64,000 nt of DNA, taken from JBGVSA01 sp049840475 (GTDB lineage Bacteria > Pseudomonadota > Gammaproteobacteria > Burkholderiales > Rhodocyclaceae). The first letter of the stretch is position 1, and the number at the start of each line of letters is the position of its first letter. Location of the stretch: the NCBI GenBank assembly GCA_049840475.1, contig JASGKX010000001.1, positions 620,001-684,000 of the forward strand, in the 5' to 3' direction. Below the pieces are notes generated by a model that did not search any database, was not told the origin of the DNA, and worked only from the letters and a program-made list of their open reading frames with translations. The translations under genes were made by a program, and so were the position numbers. This document shows, piece after piece, positions 1 to 8,997 of the stretch.

Positions 1-785
1 ACATGGTGGAACAGGCGCTGGAACTGAAGGAACCGGCGCTCGACGACATGCGTTCGCGTGGCTTCGCGGAATGGAACAACGAGCAGTATCCGTTCCGTTA
101 CATGCCGCGCCTGCTGGGTGACTCCATCACGCAGCCGACGCCGAACCGCTTCCATTGGGTGCTGCTGCTGCGCGCTGGCAACGAAACGCTGGCGATGCAC
201 ATCGACGAGTTGCGTGGCAATCAGGAAATCATCGTCAAGAACGCGGGGCCGCAGTTCGTGCGTCTACAAGGCTTCACCGGGGCAACAGTGCTGTCTGACG
301 GCGAGATCGCCCTGATCCTGAACCCGGTGGTGCTGGCTTCGCGCACGGCCGCCACCGCCAAGGAAGGTGCGGAAGGCGTGGCTCCGGTGGCGCCGCAGGT
401 CGAAGAGGCCCGCACGCCGACGGTGATGGTGGTCGACGATTCGCTCACCGTGCGCAAGATCACCAGCCGCCTGCTCGAACGCGAGGGCTACCACGTGGTG
501 ACCGCCAAGGACGGTGTCGACGCGCTGGAGCAACTGGTGGAAATGAAGCCGGACGTGATGCTGCTAGACATTGAAATGCCGCGCATGGACGGTTTCGATC
601 TGGCACGCAACGTGCGGGCGGACGAGCGCCTGCGCGACCTGCCGATCATCATGATCACGTCGCGCATGGCCGACAAGCACCGCAACTACGCCACCGAGAT
701 CGGGGTCAATCACTACCTCGGCAAGCCGTACCAGGAAGACGTGCTGCTCGAACTGATCCACGGCTTCGTGGGCAGTCGCCACTAA
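1..785 (+). CDS. CheA-type hybrid kinase, C-terminal part (CheW-like + receiver), 5' truncated
   Basis: The reading frame is open from the left edge, so the start lies outside the window. The visible 260 residues have a CheW-like regulatory domain (about 1-125), a short Ala/Glu-rich linker and a receiver domain (about 138-256). The receiver keeps the acidic pair D145-D146, the phospho-acceptor D189 in MLLDIEMP and K241 in GKPYQ. A CheW-like domain followed by a C-terminal receiver is typical of the large PilL/ChpA-type CheA proteins that control type IV pili in Burkholderiales. The kinase, Hpt and dimerisation domains are not visible, so the exact paralogue is inference. A strong terminator follows. 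Confidence 0.85.
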   Translation, partial: MVEQALELKEPALDDMRSRGFAEWNNEQYPFRYMPRLLGDSITQPTPNRFHWVLLLRAGNETLAMHIDELRGNQEIIVKNAGPQFVRLQGFTGATVLSDGEIALILNPVVLASRTAATAKEGAEGVAPVAPQVEEARTPTVMVVDDSLTVRKITSRLLEREGYHVVTAKDGVDALEQLVEMKPDVMLLDIEMPRMDGFDLARNVRADERLRDLPIIMITSRMADKHRNYATEIGVNHYLGKPYQEDVLLELIHGFVGSRH

Positions 786-810
786 GCACACTTCGGCCCG
801 CAGGAAAAAC

Positions 811-857
811 GAGGGGCATCGCCGCCGGGAAACCGGTGCGATGCCCCTCTTGTTTTT
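811..857. terminator. Bidirectional rho-independent terminator
   Basis: A 12-bp perfect stem (811-822 with 838-849) encloses a small CCGG/CCGG inner stem. It is followed by TTGTTTTTG on the plus strand and preceded by GGAAAAAC, which becomes a T-run on the minus strand. It lies between two converging genes, the CheA-like gene and mpl, and probably ends both transcripts. Confidence 0.9.
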
Positions 858-864
858 GCGTCGA

Positions 865-2214
865 TCAGGCGCTGGCGAGCGCCTTGAGCAGCTTGTCGTG
901 AACGCCGCCGAAGCCACCGTTGCTCATGACGAGCACGTGGTCACCCTCGCGCGCAGCGGCCGCCACGGCAGCGACCAGGGCTTGAAGGTCCTCAAAGCAG
1001 CGCGCCTTGTCGCCCATCGGGCCGAACACTTCTGTGGCGTCCCAGCCCAGGTTGTTCGCGTAACAATAGACGAGGTCGGCGTCGATCAGGCTGCCGGGCA
1101 GCTGGCTCTTCATGGTGCCCAGCTTCATGGTGTTGGAGCGCGGTTCCAGCACCGCCAGAATGCGTGCCTTGCCGACGCGGCGGCGCAGGCCCGCGACGGT
1201 GGTGGCGATAGCGGTCGGGTGGTGGGCGAAGTCGTCATAGACCGTCACGCCGCGCACGGTGCCACGCACCTCCATACGACGCTTCACACCGATGAAGCGC
1301 GTCAGCGCTTCGGCGCTGTGCTCGGGCGTCACACCCACATGACGAGCCGCTGCGACGGCCGCGAGCGCGTTGGCGCGATTGTGCGCCCCCGTCATCGGCA
1401 AGGCGCAACGAGCCACATCCTCGCCCTTGAACGAGAAGATGACGTCGTCCATGCCTTCGCCGTCGCGGTATTGCCACTCGCCTTTGCCGTCGAAGCGTTC
1501 TACCTCGCTCCAGCAGCCGCGCGCCAGCACACGCGAGAGGCTCTCTTCAGAGCCATTGGCGACGATGCGCCCGGCTCCCGGCACGGTACGCACCAAGTGG
1601 TGAAATTGGGTCTCGATAGCGGCCAGATCGGGGAAGATGTCGGCATGATCGAATTCAAGATTGTTCAGGATCGCAGTGCGCGGACGGTAGTGAACCAACT
1701 TGGAACGCTTATCGCAGAACGCGGTGTCGTACTCGTCGGCCTCAATCACGAAAAAAGGCGAATCCGTCAGTCGCGCGGACACGCCGAAATTGCCCGGAAC
1801 CCCACCGATCAAGAAGCTGGGGTTGAGACCTGCGTCTTCCAACAGCCACGCAAGCAGCGAAGAAGTGGTCGTTTTGCCGTGCGTGCCAGCCACGGCCAGT
1901 ACCCATTTGCCTTGCAGCACGTGGTCGGCCAGCCACTGCGGGCCAGAGGTGTACGGCAGCCCTTTGTCGAGGATCGCTTCAAGCAGCGGATTGCCACGCG
2001 ACACGGCATTGCCGACGACGAAAAGATCGGGCTTCAGCGCGAGTTGATCAGTGCCGTAGCCTTCGATGAGGCCGATGCCCTGCTCTTCGAGCTGGGTACT
2101 CATCGGCGGATAAACGTTGGCGTCGCAGCCGCTGACGGTATGCCCTGCTGCACGTGCGATAAGGGCAATGCCGCCCATGAACGTGCCGCAGATGCCGAGG
2201 ATGTGGATATGCAT
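865..2214 (-). CDS. mpl: UDP-N-acetylmuramate:L-Ala-gamma-D-Glu-meso-DAP ligase
   Basis: A 449-residue Mur-ligase-family enzyme. Mpl recycles cell-wall peptides by joining the tripeptide L-Ala-D-Glu-mDAP to UDP-MurNAc with ATP in the cytoplasm. The N-terminal nucleotide-binding motif GICGTFMGG and the ATP P-loop GTHGKTTT (about residues 110-117) are clear, and the downstream EADEYDTAF and NNLEFDHADIF stretches are typical of Mpl. I chose the ATG at 2214 because an AAGGGCG ribosome site sits just upstream and the Rossmann start follows directly. A longer frame to 2274 adds 20 residues unlike the family. It is transcribed divergently from the next gene. Confidence 0.95.
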   Translation of the reverse strand: MHIHILGICGTFMGGIALIARAAGHTVSGCDANVYPPMSTQLEEQGIGLIEGYGTDQLALKPDLFVVGNAVSRGNPLLEAILDKGLPYTSGPQWLADHVLQGKWVLAVAGTHGKTTTSSLLAWLLEDAGLNPSFLIGGVPGNFGVSARLTDSPFFVIEADEYDTAFCDKRSKLVHYRPRTAILNNLEFDHADIFPDLAAIETQFHHLVRTVPGAGRIVANGSEESLSRVLARGCWSEVERFDGKGEWQYRDGEGMDDVIFSFKGEDVARCALPMTGAHNRANALAAVAAARHVGVTPEHSAEALTRFIGVKRRMEVRGTVRGVTVYDDFAHHPTAIATTVAGLRRRVGKARILAVLEPRSNTMKLGTMKSQLPGSLIDADLVYCYANNLGWDATEVFGPMGDKARCFEDLQALVAAVAAAAREGDHVLVMSNGGFGGVHDKLLKALASA

Positions 2215-2351
2215 GAATCGCCCTTTGCCGCCTGGCGGCGAGAAAGCATGATCGTCACAGGACGATCTGTACAATAGGGACGGAATTCTAGCGTCAGTTT
2301 GCCGTCTGACTGATGCCGTGCAGCACTACAACAGCCCACAGGGACGCCGTC
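2215..2351. promoter_or_regulatory. Divergent intergenic region between mpl and the 2352 gene
   Basis: This 137-bp gap must hold both promoters. A TACAAT element (2270-2275) is a possible plus-strand -10, and its complement ATTGTA overlaps a weak minus-strand -10. A small perfect dyad, ATCGTC-ACAG-GACGAT, lies at 2251-2266. No convincing -35 box is visible, so the assignment is tentative. Confidence 0.3.
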
Positions 2352-2960
2352 ATGTCTGAGCGCCACAATCAATCACTGCGCCGCAGTGTCGCCGCCCATG
2401 CAGCTCGTTTGATGGCGGAAGAAGGCATCGATGACTTCGGCTTCGCCAAGCGCAAGGCGGCCCGGCAACTCGGATTCTCCAACGCCGAAGCGCTCCCGAC
2501 CAACGCTGAGGTCGAAGAAGAGCTCCACTCCTACGTAGCCCTGTTCCGTGACGAAGAAGACGAAGAACGCCTGCGCGAAATGCGCCTGGCAGCCATCGAC
2601 GTCATGCGCATGCTGTCGCCGTTTCGCCCCTATCTGACGGGTACGGTACTCGCCGGGACCGCAGGCGCGTTCTCGGAGGTCGAACTGGAGATCTACGCCG
2701 ATAGCGCGAAAGACGTCGAGATTTTCATGATCAACCAGAACATTCGCTACGAGCACCGCGAGGTGCGCCGCAATGGGCCGGATGCGCCCGAAGCGATCCT
2801 GGTTTTCGACTGGGGCGAAATTCCGTTCCGCGTGAATGTCTATGACCACGTCAGCGAACGATCCCCTCGCCGCACACCGGGAGGCAGCAAGCTCGCCGAA
2901 CGTGCCAAGCTCGACGCGGTAGAAGCGCTCATCGGTAACGATCTGGCAGAAGAAGAGTGA
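2352..2960 (+). CDS. Conserved hypothetical protein, possible nucleotidyltransferase-like fold
   Basis: A 202-residue acidic soluble protein with no signal peptide or membrane segment. I recognise it as a type conserved in Burkholderiales next to mpl. Such proteins are sometimes mislabelled as a Mur ligase, but no Mur-ligase motif is present. The central part, GTVLAGTAGAFSEVELEIY followed by a VEIFMI strand, loosely resembles the core of nucleotidyltransferase-fold proteins; this is inference. The ATG at 2352 is preferred over 2313 because homology-like sequence begins around residue 5 from it. The stop overlaps the next start (GTGA), so it is translationally coupled to the thioredoxin-like gene. 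Confidence 0.7.
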   Translation: MSERHNQSLRRSVAAHAARLMAEEGIDDFGFAKRKAARQLGFSNAEALPTNAEVEEELHSYVALFRDEEDEERLREMRLAAIDVMRMLSPFRPYLTGTVLAGTAGAFSEVELEIYADSAKDVEIFMINQNIRYEHREVRRNGPDAPEAILVFDWGEIPFRVNVYDHVSERSPRRTPGGSKLAERAKLDAVEALIGNDLAEEE

Positions 2961-3484
2961 ACCGCTCGATACGGCTATGGGCCGGCGCGGTGGCCGTGCT
3001 CGTCGTAGCCGGCGCCGCAGGTGCCCTGGCGCGCCACTATTTCGGCGCCGCCGACTCGCAGCCCGTCTCTGCACTCACCTCGGCAACCCTGTCGGACGCC
3101 AAGGGCGCCTCGGTGAGCCTCGCGCAGTGGCGCGGCAAGCCGATGCTGGTGAACTTCTGGGGCACATGGTGCGCGCCGTGCCGCGAAGAAATGCCGCTGC
3201 TCAACGATATGGCGGCGCGCTTTCCGCAGGTTCAGTTCGTCGGCATCGCCATCGACGAGCCGGCGGCGCTGGCGCAATACGCGGCCCAGCACACCACCCG
3301 CTACCCATTGCTGCAAGGCGACGTCGATCTGCTGGCGCTGACCAGCAAGCTCGGCAATACGGCGCAAGCGCTGCCGTTCAGCGTCCTGATCAACGCGTCT
3401 GGAGACGTCCAGCAGATCAAGCTGGGCGCTTTTCACGAGACCGAACTTGCCGAGAAATTACGGCAACTGGCGTCTTCGCGATAG
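2957..3484 (+). CDS. TlpA-like membrane-anchored thioredoxin-fold protein
   Basis: A 175-residue protein with a GTG start overlapping the previous stop by four bases. Residues 8-28 form an uncleaved-looking hydrophobic anchor, and the rest is a periplasmic thioredoxin fold with the redox motif WCAPC (Cys72 and Cys75) followed by REEMP. This is the TlpA/ResA/AlkC-like peroxiredoxin-related class, which reduces disulfides in secreted proteins or cytochrome-maturation substrates. The partner cannot be told from the sequence. The cis-proline region LPFSVLIN is present near residue 140. Confidence 0.85.
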   Translation: MNRSIRLWAGAVAVLVVAGAAGALARHYFGAADSQPVSALTSATLSDAKGASVSLAQWRGKPMLVNFWGTWCAPCREEMPLLNDMAARFPQVQFVGIAIDEPAALAQYAAQHTTRYPLLQGDVDLLALTSKLGNTAQALPFSVLINASGDVQQIKLGAFHETELAEKLRQLASSR

Positions 3485-3564
3485 TTTTCGACATATTTCA
3501 GGCAAGAGCCGAATAGCGGCGAAAGCATAGACAATGTGCTGAGAATTGCGGCAAACTCGCGGCC

Positions 3565-4098
3565 ATGACAAAACCCAAGGACCCGAAGTCCGCCGCCAAG
3601 GGCGCCAAATCATCGGCGCGCGAATCCGGCACGCAGGCACCTCAGCGTGCCCGCATACTGGTTTTGCACGGCCCCAATCTCAACCTGCTCGGCACTCGAG
3701 AGCCTGAGATCTACGGCCGCACCACCCTTGCCGACATCCATGCGGACATGGATGCCCGCGCGCGTGCGTCGTCGGTGCTGCTGGAGTCTTTCCAGAGCAA
3801 TCACGAAGGGCAACTCATTGACCGTGTCCAGGCGGCACGCACCGAAGGTGTCGATTTCATCGTCATCAACCCCGGCGCGTATACGCATACCAGCATCGCA
3901 CTCCGCGATGCACTGGCCGCGGTGAAGATACCGTTCATCGAAGTCCACCTGTCCAACATTCACGCGCGGGAGTCGTTCCGACACCACTCGTATCTGTCGG
4001 ACATCGCTGTCGGTGTCATCTGCGGTCTAGGTGCCCAGGGCTACATGCTGGCACTGGAGCACGCGCTCACCCGTCTGGGCGCAGCGGCGCAAGCCTGA
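3565..4098 (+). CDS. aroQ: Type II 3-dehydroquinate dehydratase
   Basis: A 177-residue shikimate-pathway enzyme that converts 3-dehydroquinate to 3-dehydroshikimate as a cytoplasmic dodecamer. Key family motifs are visible: LHGPNLNLLGTREPEIYG with the catalytic Tyr (Y50), INPGAYTHTS (101-110), and IEVHLSNIHARE near 125. The first 28 residues are a Lys/Ala/Ser-rich extension not found in the usual ~147-residue enzyme; no later ATG or GTG precedes the core, so the extension appears genuine. The upstream position of aroQ before accB-accC is the common Burkholderiales order. Confidence 0.95.
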   Translation: MTKPKDPKSAAKGAKSSARESGTQAPQRARILVLHGPNLNLLGTREPEIYGRTTLADIHADMDARARASSVLLESFQSNHEGQLIDRVQAARTEGVDFIVINPGAYTHTSIALRDALAAVKIPFIEVHLSNIHARESFRHHSYLSDIAVGVICGLGAQGYMLALEHALTRLGAAAQA

Positions 4099-4131
4099 AT
4101 CTGACCAGAACCGAAAAATACGTAAATACTC

Positions 4132-4165
4132 GGGCGACTCTCCCCAACACGAGCCGCCCTTTTTT
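4132..4165 (+). terminator. Rho-independent terminator after aroQ
   Basis: GGGCGACTC (4132-4140) pairs with GAGCCGCCC (4151-4159) with one A-C mismatch around a 10-nt loop, followed by six T residues (4160-4165). It lies just before the accB ribosome site, so it could also act as an attenuator between aroQ and accBC. Confidence 0.75.
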
Positions 4166-4179
4166 GTCTTGGAGTGGAC

Positions 4180-4647
4180 ATGGATCTCAGAAAACTGAAA
4201 AAACTGATCGACTTGGTGGAAGAGTCCGGCATTGCCGAGCTTGAAGTCACCGAGGGCGAAGAGAAAGTTCGCATTGCCAAGCATTCCTCTACTGCCGCTG
4301 CTCCGATCACCTACGTGACCGCTCCCCAGCAGATCGCCGCCCCCGCCGCCGCGCCGGCCGCTGTTGCAGCAGCCCCCGCCGCGGCAGCTCCCGCTGCGCC
4401 CGCCACGCCTGAAGGCCACGTCGTCAAGTCGCCGATGGTGGGTACGTTCTATCGTTCTTCAGCGCCGGGCGTCGACCCCTTCGTGAAAGAAGGCTCGTCC
4501 GTCGCAAGCGGCGACACACTGTGCCTGATCGAAGCCATGAAGCTCATGAATGAGATCGAAGCCGACGCGACTGGCACGATCAAGGCTATCCTTGTGGAAA
4601 ATGGCCAGCCGGTCGAATACGGCCAGCCGCTGTTCATCATCGGCTAA
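4180..4647 (+). CDS. accB: Biotin carboxyl carrier protein of acetyl-CoA carboxylase
   Basis: A 155-residue carrier that swings biotin between the carboxylase and carboxyltransferase of acetyl-CoA carboxylase, the first step of fatty-acid synthesis. An N-terminal helical region is followed by a long Ala/Pro linker (about 42-80) and the biotinyl domain. The biotinylation motif is EAMKLMNEIE with the target Lys at about residue 121. The start at 4180 is set by GGAG at 4171-4174; a GTG two codons upstream is less well placed. accC follows after 42 bp and is surely co-transcribed. Confidence 0.97.
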   Translation: MDLRKLKKLIDLVEESGIAELEVTEGEEKVRIAKHSSTAAAPITYVTAPQQIAAPAAAPAAVAAAPAAAAPAAPATPEGHVVKSPMVGTFYRSSAPGVDPFVKEGSSVASGDTLCLIEAMKLMNEIEADATGTIKAILVENGQPVEYGQPLFIIG

Positions 4648-4689
4648 GCGGCGCCAGCCCCGACGCTGCCCCAGTCACACGGGATTCCC

Positions 4690-6033
4690 ATGTTTGAAAA
4701 AGTTCTGATCGCCAACCGCGGTGAAATCGCGCTGCGCATCTTGCGCGCGTGCCGCGAGCTGGGCATCCGCACGGTCGCCGTACATTCGGAAGCCGATACC
4801 GAAGCCAAGTACGTCAAGCTCGCCGATGAGTCGGTGTGCATAGGGCCGGCACCGTCGGGTCAGTCGTACCTGAACGTGCCGCGCATCATCGCAGCCGCCG
4901 AGGTAACCGACGCCGAAGCCATCCACCCCGGCTACGGCTTCCTCTCCGAAAACGCTGATTTCGCCGAGCGCGTGGAATCGTCCGGCTTCGTCTTCATCGG
5001 TCCACGCCCTGAAACGATTCGCCTGATGGGCGACAAGGTCAGCGCCAAGCAGGCCATGATCGAAGCTGGCGTACCCTGCGTACCGGGTTCCGGCGGCGCA
5101 CTGCCTGATGACCCGAAGGAGATCGTCAGGGTCGCCCGCTCGATCGGCTATCCGGTCATCATCAAGGCAGCTGGCGGCGGTGGCGGACGCGGCATGCGCG
5201 TGGTGCACACCGAAGCCGCGCTGATCGCTGCGGTCACGACCACACGGACCGAGGCAGGCGCAGCATTCAACAACTCCACGGTGTACATGGAGAAGTTCCT
5301 CGAGAACCCGCGCCACATCGAAATCCAGATACTGGCCGATCAGCACGGCAACGCGGTGTACCTTGGCGAGCGCGATTGCTCGATGCAGCGCCGCCACCAG
5401 AAGGTCATCGAAGAAGCGCCCGCGCCGGGCATCGACCGCAAGCTGATCGAAAAGGTCGGCATGTCGTGCGTGGCGGCGTGCAAGCGCATTGGCTATCGCG
5501 GCGCCGGTACGTTCGAGTTTTTGTATGAGAACGGCGAGTTCTATTTCATCGAGATGAACACGCGCGTACAGGTCGAACACCCGGTGACCGAAATGATCAC
5601 CGGCGTGGACATCGTGCAGGAACAGATCCGCGTGGCGAACAACGAGCCGCTGCGCTTCAAGCAGAAGGACATCCAGTTGCGCGGCCACGCCATGGAGTGC
5701 CGCATCAACGCCGAGGATCCGTTCAAGTTCACGCCGTCGCCGGGCAAGATTCTGTCGTGGCACACCCCGGGCGGCCCTGGCATTCGCGTCGATTCCCACG
5801 TGTACGCCGGCTATACGGTCCCGCCGCACTACGATTCGATGATCGGCAAGGTCATCGCCTATGGCGATACCCGCGAACAGGCTATCCGCCGACTGCGCAT
5901 CGCTTTGTCCGAAATGGTGGTCGATGGCATCAAGACCAACATCGCTCTGCACCAGGAAATGCTGCTCGACGCGAACTTCGTTGCCGGCGGGACAAGCATT
6001 CATTATCTGGAACACAAGCTGGCCGCAAAATAA
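4690..6033 (+). CDS. accC: Biotin carboxylase subunit of acetyl-CoA carboxylase
   Basis: A 447-residue ATP-grasp enzyme that carboxylates the biotin on AccB using bicarbonate and ATP. The N-terminal preATP-grasp start EKVLIANRGEIA, the glycine-rich ATP loop AAGGGGGRGM (about 160-169), and the catalytic/metal region EMNTRVQVEHPVTE (about 285-300) are all intact. Length and domain order match the family. It forms the second gene of the accBC operon; the accAD genes are not in this window. Confidence 0.98.
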   Translation: MFEKVLIANRGEIALRILRACRELGIRTVAVHSEADTEAKYVKLADESVCIGPAPSGQSYLNVPRIIAAAEVTDAEAIHPGYGFLSENADFAERVESSGFVFIGPRPETIRLMGDKVSAKQAMIEAGVPCVPGSGGALPDDPKEIVRVARSIGYPVIIKAAGGGGGRGMRVVHTEAALIAAVTTTRTEAGAAFNNSTVYMEKFLENPRHIEIQILADQHGNAVYLGERDCSMQRRHQKVIEEAPAPGIDRKLIEKVGMSCVAACKRIGYRGAGTFEFLYENGEFYFIEMNTRVQVEHPVTEMITGVDIVQEQIRVANNEPLRFKQKDIQLRGHAMECRINAEDPFKFTPSPGKILSWHTPGGPGIRVDSHVYAGYTVPPHYDSMIGKVIAYGDTREQAIRRLRIALSEMVVDGIKTNIALHQEMLLDANFVAGGTSIHYLEHKLAAK

Positions 6034-6055
6034 GCGCGCCACCGCTTGAACAAGG

Positions 6056-6090
6056 AAAGCAAGAGCGCGTCAGGCGCTCTTTGCGTTTCC
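6056..6090 (+). terminator. Weak hairpin between accC and prmA
   Basis: AAGAGCGC (6061-6068) pairs perfectly with GCGCTCTT (6074-6081) around GTCAG, and GGAAAGC/GTTTCC extends the stem imperfectly to 6056-6090. There is only a short interrupted T-run (TTTGCGTTTCC), so it may be a partial terminator or a processing/attenuation hairpin rather than a full stop. Confidence 0.5.
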
Positions 6091-6117
6091 TGCTTCTTTG
6101 CGTTACATAAGGTAGCC

Positions 6118-7008
6118 ATGTGGTATTCCGTCACCCTGAAGGCTGAAGCGGAACGTGCCGAAGCGCTGTCCGAAGCGTTAATGGACGCGGGTGCGCTGTC
6201 AGTCAGTATTGAAGACGCCGACGCCGGCACCGAACGCGAGAAGCCGCAGTTCGGAGAGCCTGGTCACATCAACGAACGGCTGTGGGATCACAGCAGCGTG
6301 GTGGCCCTGTTCGACGCCGATATCGAGCTGGCTGTCGCGCTGGCGCAGGCCGCGGGCATCGTCGGCCTCGAAGCCGTCCCCGAATTCACCGTTGAAGAAG
6401 TCGCCGAGCAGAATTGGGTGCAGCTCACCCAATCGCAGTTCGACCCGATCCGTATCACCGATCGCATGTGGATCGTGCCCTCTTGGCACGACGCTCCGCA
6501 CCCGAACGCCATCAATATCGAGATGGACCCTGGCATGGCGTTCGGCACGGGCTCACACCCGACCACGCACCTGTGCCTGCAATGGCTGACCGAACACGTC
6601 GCCCCCGGCGTGAGCGTGCTCGACTATGGCTGCGGCTCCGGCATCCTGGCAATCGCAGCCGCCAAGCTGGGCGCGGGTAACATCCTCGGTGTGGACATCG
6701 ACCCGCACGCCGTCGAAGCCAGCAAGGCCAACGCCGAGCGCAATGGCGCCGTGGCAACCTTTCACCACAGCGCAGAAGCCGTCAGCGGCAAATTCGACCG
6801 CGTGGTGGCCAACATCCTGACCAACCCTCTGTGCGTGCTGGCACCGGCCATCGCAGGCCATGTCGCCGAGGGTGGCGAGCTTACGCTGTCGGGCGTGCTC
6901 GCCGCGCAAGCACAGCAGGTCATCGACGCCTACGCACCCTACATTGCGCTGCAGGTCGGCGCCGAGCGCGAAGGCTGGGTACGGTTGGAAGGGCGCCGCG
7001 CATGCTGA
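6118..7008 (+). CDS. prmA: Ribosomal protein L11 methyltransferase
   Basis: A 296-residue SAM-dependent enzyme that trimethylates ribosomal protein L11. The N-terminal substrate-recognition domain starts WYSVTLKAEAERAE, and the Rossmann domain carries motif I in LDYGCGSGILAIAAAKLGA (about 164-182), followed by GVDIDPHAVEA. The NPLC motif occurs in ANILTNPLCVLAP. I chose the ATG at 6118 because it is preceded by AAGGTAG and begins the conserved WYSV start; an upstream in-frame ATG at 6046 lies inside the hairpin region. Its end overlaps the next gene by 7 nt. Confidence 0.96.
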   Translation: MWYSVTLKAEAERAEALSEALMDAGALSVSIEDADAGTEREKPQFGEPGHINERLWDHSSVVALFDADIELAVALAQAAGIVGLEAVPEFTVEEVAEQNWVQLTQSQFDPIRITDRMWIVPSWHDAPHPNAINIEMDPGMAFGTGSHPTTHLCLQWLTEHVAPGVSVLDYGCGSGILAIAAAKLGAGNILGVDIDPHAVEASKANAERNGAVATFHHSAEAVSGKFDRVVANILTNPLCVLAPAIAGHVAEGGELTLSGVLAAQAQQVIDAYAPYIALQVGAEREGWVRLEGRRAC

Positions 7009-8295
7009 CCACGCGTTGCCCGTCCTGCGGTACCACGTTCCGGGTTCGCCCAGAACAGCTCACCGCGCGCAACGGGCGCGTGCGTTGCGGCAAGTGCCAG
7101 ACGGCATTCTCCGCACTGGCCTCGCTGGAGGAAATGGACGACGGCGCGCCGGCTGGCGCCGCCGCTGAATCAGCACCAGGTTCCACAATCGCCGAAATGG
7201 CGCGTGAAACGCCCGATGCCGGCGGTCCTGCGATCATTTATCCGCCGGCTGAAGAGACGATTGCTGAACCGGTCGGACTCGATCTGTCGAACGGTTGATT
7301 TCGACCTGAATCTCGATTTCGATTCTGATCGCGACAATCGCATCGAACCCGTGCCGCCCGCGGAATGGCTGAGCACGTCGTCCGACTTCGATGCTGAACT
7401 CAAGGCACGTTCGGCATCCGACATGAGCGCGCCGCCCCCGGTGGCGCCGACTGAGCCGGGGCAAGCCTTCGGTATCGATTTCGACGCGGAACCCGAAGAA
7501 GACCGCCCGGATTTTGTCGCCCCGACGGCAGCGCAGGCCGAAGAGTTGCCCACCGAGTACGAGCCGATCGTCGTACACGGTCTGGAGCCCGAATTCGACC
7601 TGGACATCGACCACCGAGAGAACGAACAGCCGGCGACTGAAGAAGGCATCGAGCCCGAGCGCGTCGAGCCGGTCGAGACGCCTGCGCTGGTGGCCGAATC
7701 CGCAGCAGAACCGGAACAAGCAGAAGCCGCTGACACGACCGTTGTCGGTGCTCCAGGCACCGTTTTTCTGGATGACGAGGTCACGCCTCCGCTGATCGAA
7801 GCGCCCCGCAAATCGTCGATCAAGCAACGCGTGTTGTGGACGCTCGCCTGCATCGTGCTGGCGGCCGTCGCACTAGCGATCGGCGCTTATGTGTTCCGCA
7901 CGGATCTGGCACGCGCCTATCCGGGATTGCGCGCTCCGCTCGAACAGGCGTGCGCCAATCTGGGCTGCGACGTGCCCTACCCGCGCGACGCCAAGCTGAT
8001 CGCTGTCGAGGGCACCGATCTGATCCCCGACTCTGGCGCGGCCGGGCGTTATCGCCTGGTTGTCACGCTGCGCAATCGGGCGGATTACCCGCAAAGCTGG
8101 CCACAGCTCGAACTAACGCTGACTGACCGTTTCGATCGCGCGCTTTCGCGCCGCGTGATTCCACCTCGCGAATGGCTGCCCAAGGAACAAGGCGCCCGTC
8201 CCGCTTTCGAAGCTCAGGGCGAAGTCACCGCGAACGTGCCGATCAGCACCGATCTGCCGGCAGCCGGTTACCGTGTCTACGCGTTCTACCCTTGA
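7002..8295 (+). pseudogene. Zinc-ribbon/DUF3426 membrane protein, split by a single-base frameshift
   Basis: The gene starts with an MJ0042-type zinc ribbon (CPSC at 6-9 and CGKC at 29-32 of the first frame). The first frame runs to a TGA at 7296-7298; the rest is in the +1 frame, entering near 7290 and ending at 8295. The downstream part has an acidic Asp/Glu-rich linker, one membrane segment (about 7830-7895) and a periplasmic DUF3426 domain that includes VEGTDLIP. Removing one G at 7289, 7293 or 7294 fuses the frames into a 430-residue protein, the usual architecture of this Burkholderiales family. Function is unknown. The acidic composition is continuous across the junction, which supports one former gene. 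Confidence 0.8.
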
Positions 8296-8344
8296 TCGCC
8301 GCGACAACGCGGCGGCACATCCCCAACAGAAGGAGAGCAACAAC

Positions 8345-8848
8345 ATGAGTACCGTTACCCTGAAGGGCAATCCCGTCGAAGTCGCTGGCAGCTTCCCGCA
8401 GCCGGGCGACAAGGCGGCGGATTTCGCGCTGGTTTCGGCTGGTCTGGCCAACGTCGGACTTGGCGAATTCGCCGGCAAGCGCAAAGTGCTGAACATCGTC
8501 CCCAGCCTGGACACCCCGACCTGCGCGACGTCCACCCGCAAGTTCAACGAGCGTGCAGCCAGCCTCGACAACACCGTGGTGCTGGTCGTCTCCGCGGACC
8601 TGCCGTTCGCAGCCAAGCGCTTCTGTGAAGTAGAAGGCATCAAGAACGTGCAATCGCTGTCCACGCTGCGCGATGCGGCCTTCAAGAAGAACTACGGCGT
8701 CAACATCACCAGCGGTCCGCTCGCCGGCCTGACGGCGCGCGCCGTGGTTGTTCTGGACGAAGACAACAAGGTGCTGCACTCGCAGCTCGTATCCGAGATC
8801 GCTGACGAACCGGACTACGACGCGGCACTGAAGGCGCTGCAGAAGTAA
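8345..8848 (+). CDS. tpx: Thiol peroxidase
   Basis: A 167-residue 2-Cys atypical peroxiredoxin that reduces hydrogen and alkyl peroxides using thioredoxin. The peroxidatic Cys lies in DTPTCATS (C60) and the resolving Cys in KRFCEVEG (C94), the spacing expected for bacterial Tpx. The start at 8345 follows a strong AAGGAG ribosome site 9 bases upstream; longer frames upstream run into the previous gene. It is followed by a good terminator and is probably monocistronic. Confidence 0.97.
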   Translation: MSTVTLKGNPVEVAGSFPQPGDKAADFALVSAGLANVGLGEFAGKRKVLNIVPSLDTPTCATSTRKFNERAASLDNTVVLVVSADLPFAAKRFCEVEGIKNVQSLSTLRDAAFKKNYGVNITSGPLAGLTARAVVVLDEDNKVLHSQLVSEIADEPDYDAALKALQK

Positions 8849-8865
8849 CCACGCACTGCGATCCC

Positions 8866-8900
8866 AAAAGGCCGCCGACAGAAATGTCCGCGGCCTTTTT
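8866..8900 (+). terminator. Rho-independent terminator after tpx
   Basis: AAAAGGCCGC (8866-8875) pairs perfectly with GCGGCCTTTT (8890-8899), with an inner GACA/TGTC pairing and a terminal T-run to 8900. The A-run on the other side makes it potentially bidirectional. Confidence 0.92.
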
Positions 8901-8997
8901 CGTTGACGACGGCGCACGTGCGCCAGAAATCTGTTCGTCACCGCGACGTAATATGCCCCCGAAATACTGCGGGCTATTTGTCACTGCGGCCGAGTTC

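Noticed and set aside
841..2277. Long open frame on the plus strand opposite mpl
   Set aside because: It is a shadow of mpl. The minus-strand protein has all Mur-ligase motifs, while the plus-strand product has none.
7280..7300. Programmed ribosomal frameshift at the zinc ribbon/DUF3426 junction
   Set aside because: No slippery heptamer or clear downstream structure; a single-base error or mutation explains it better.
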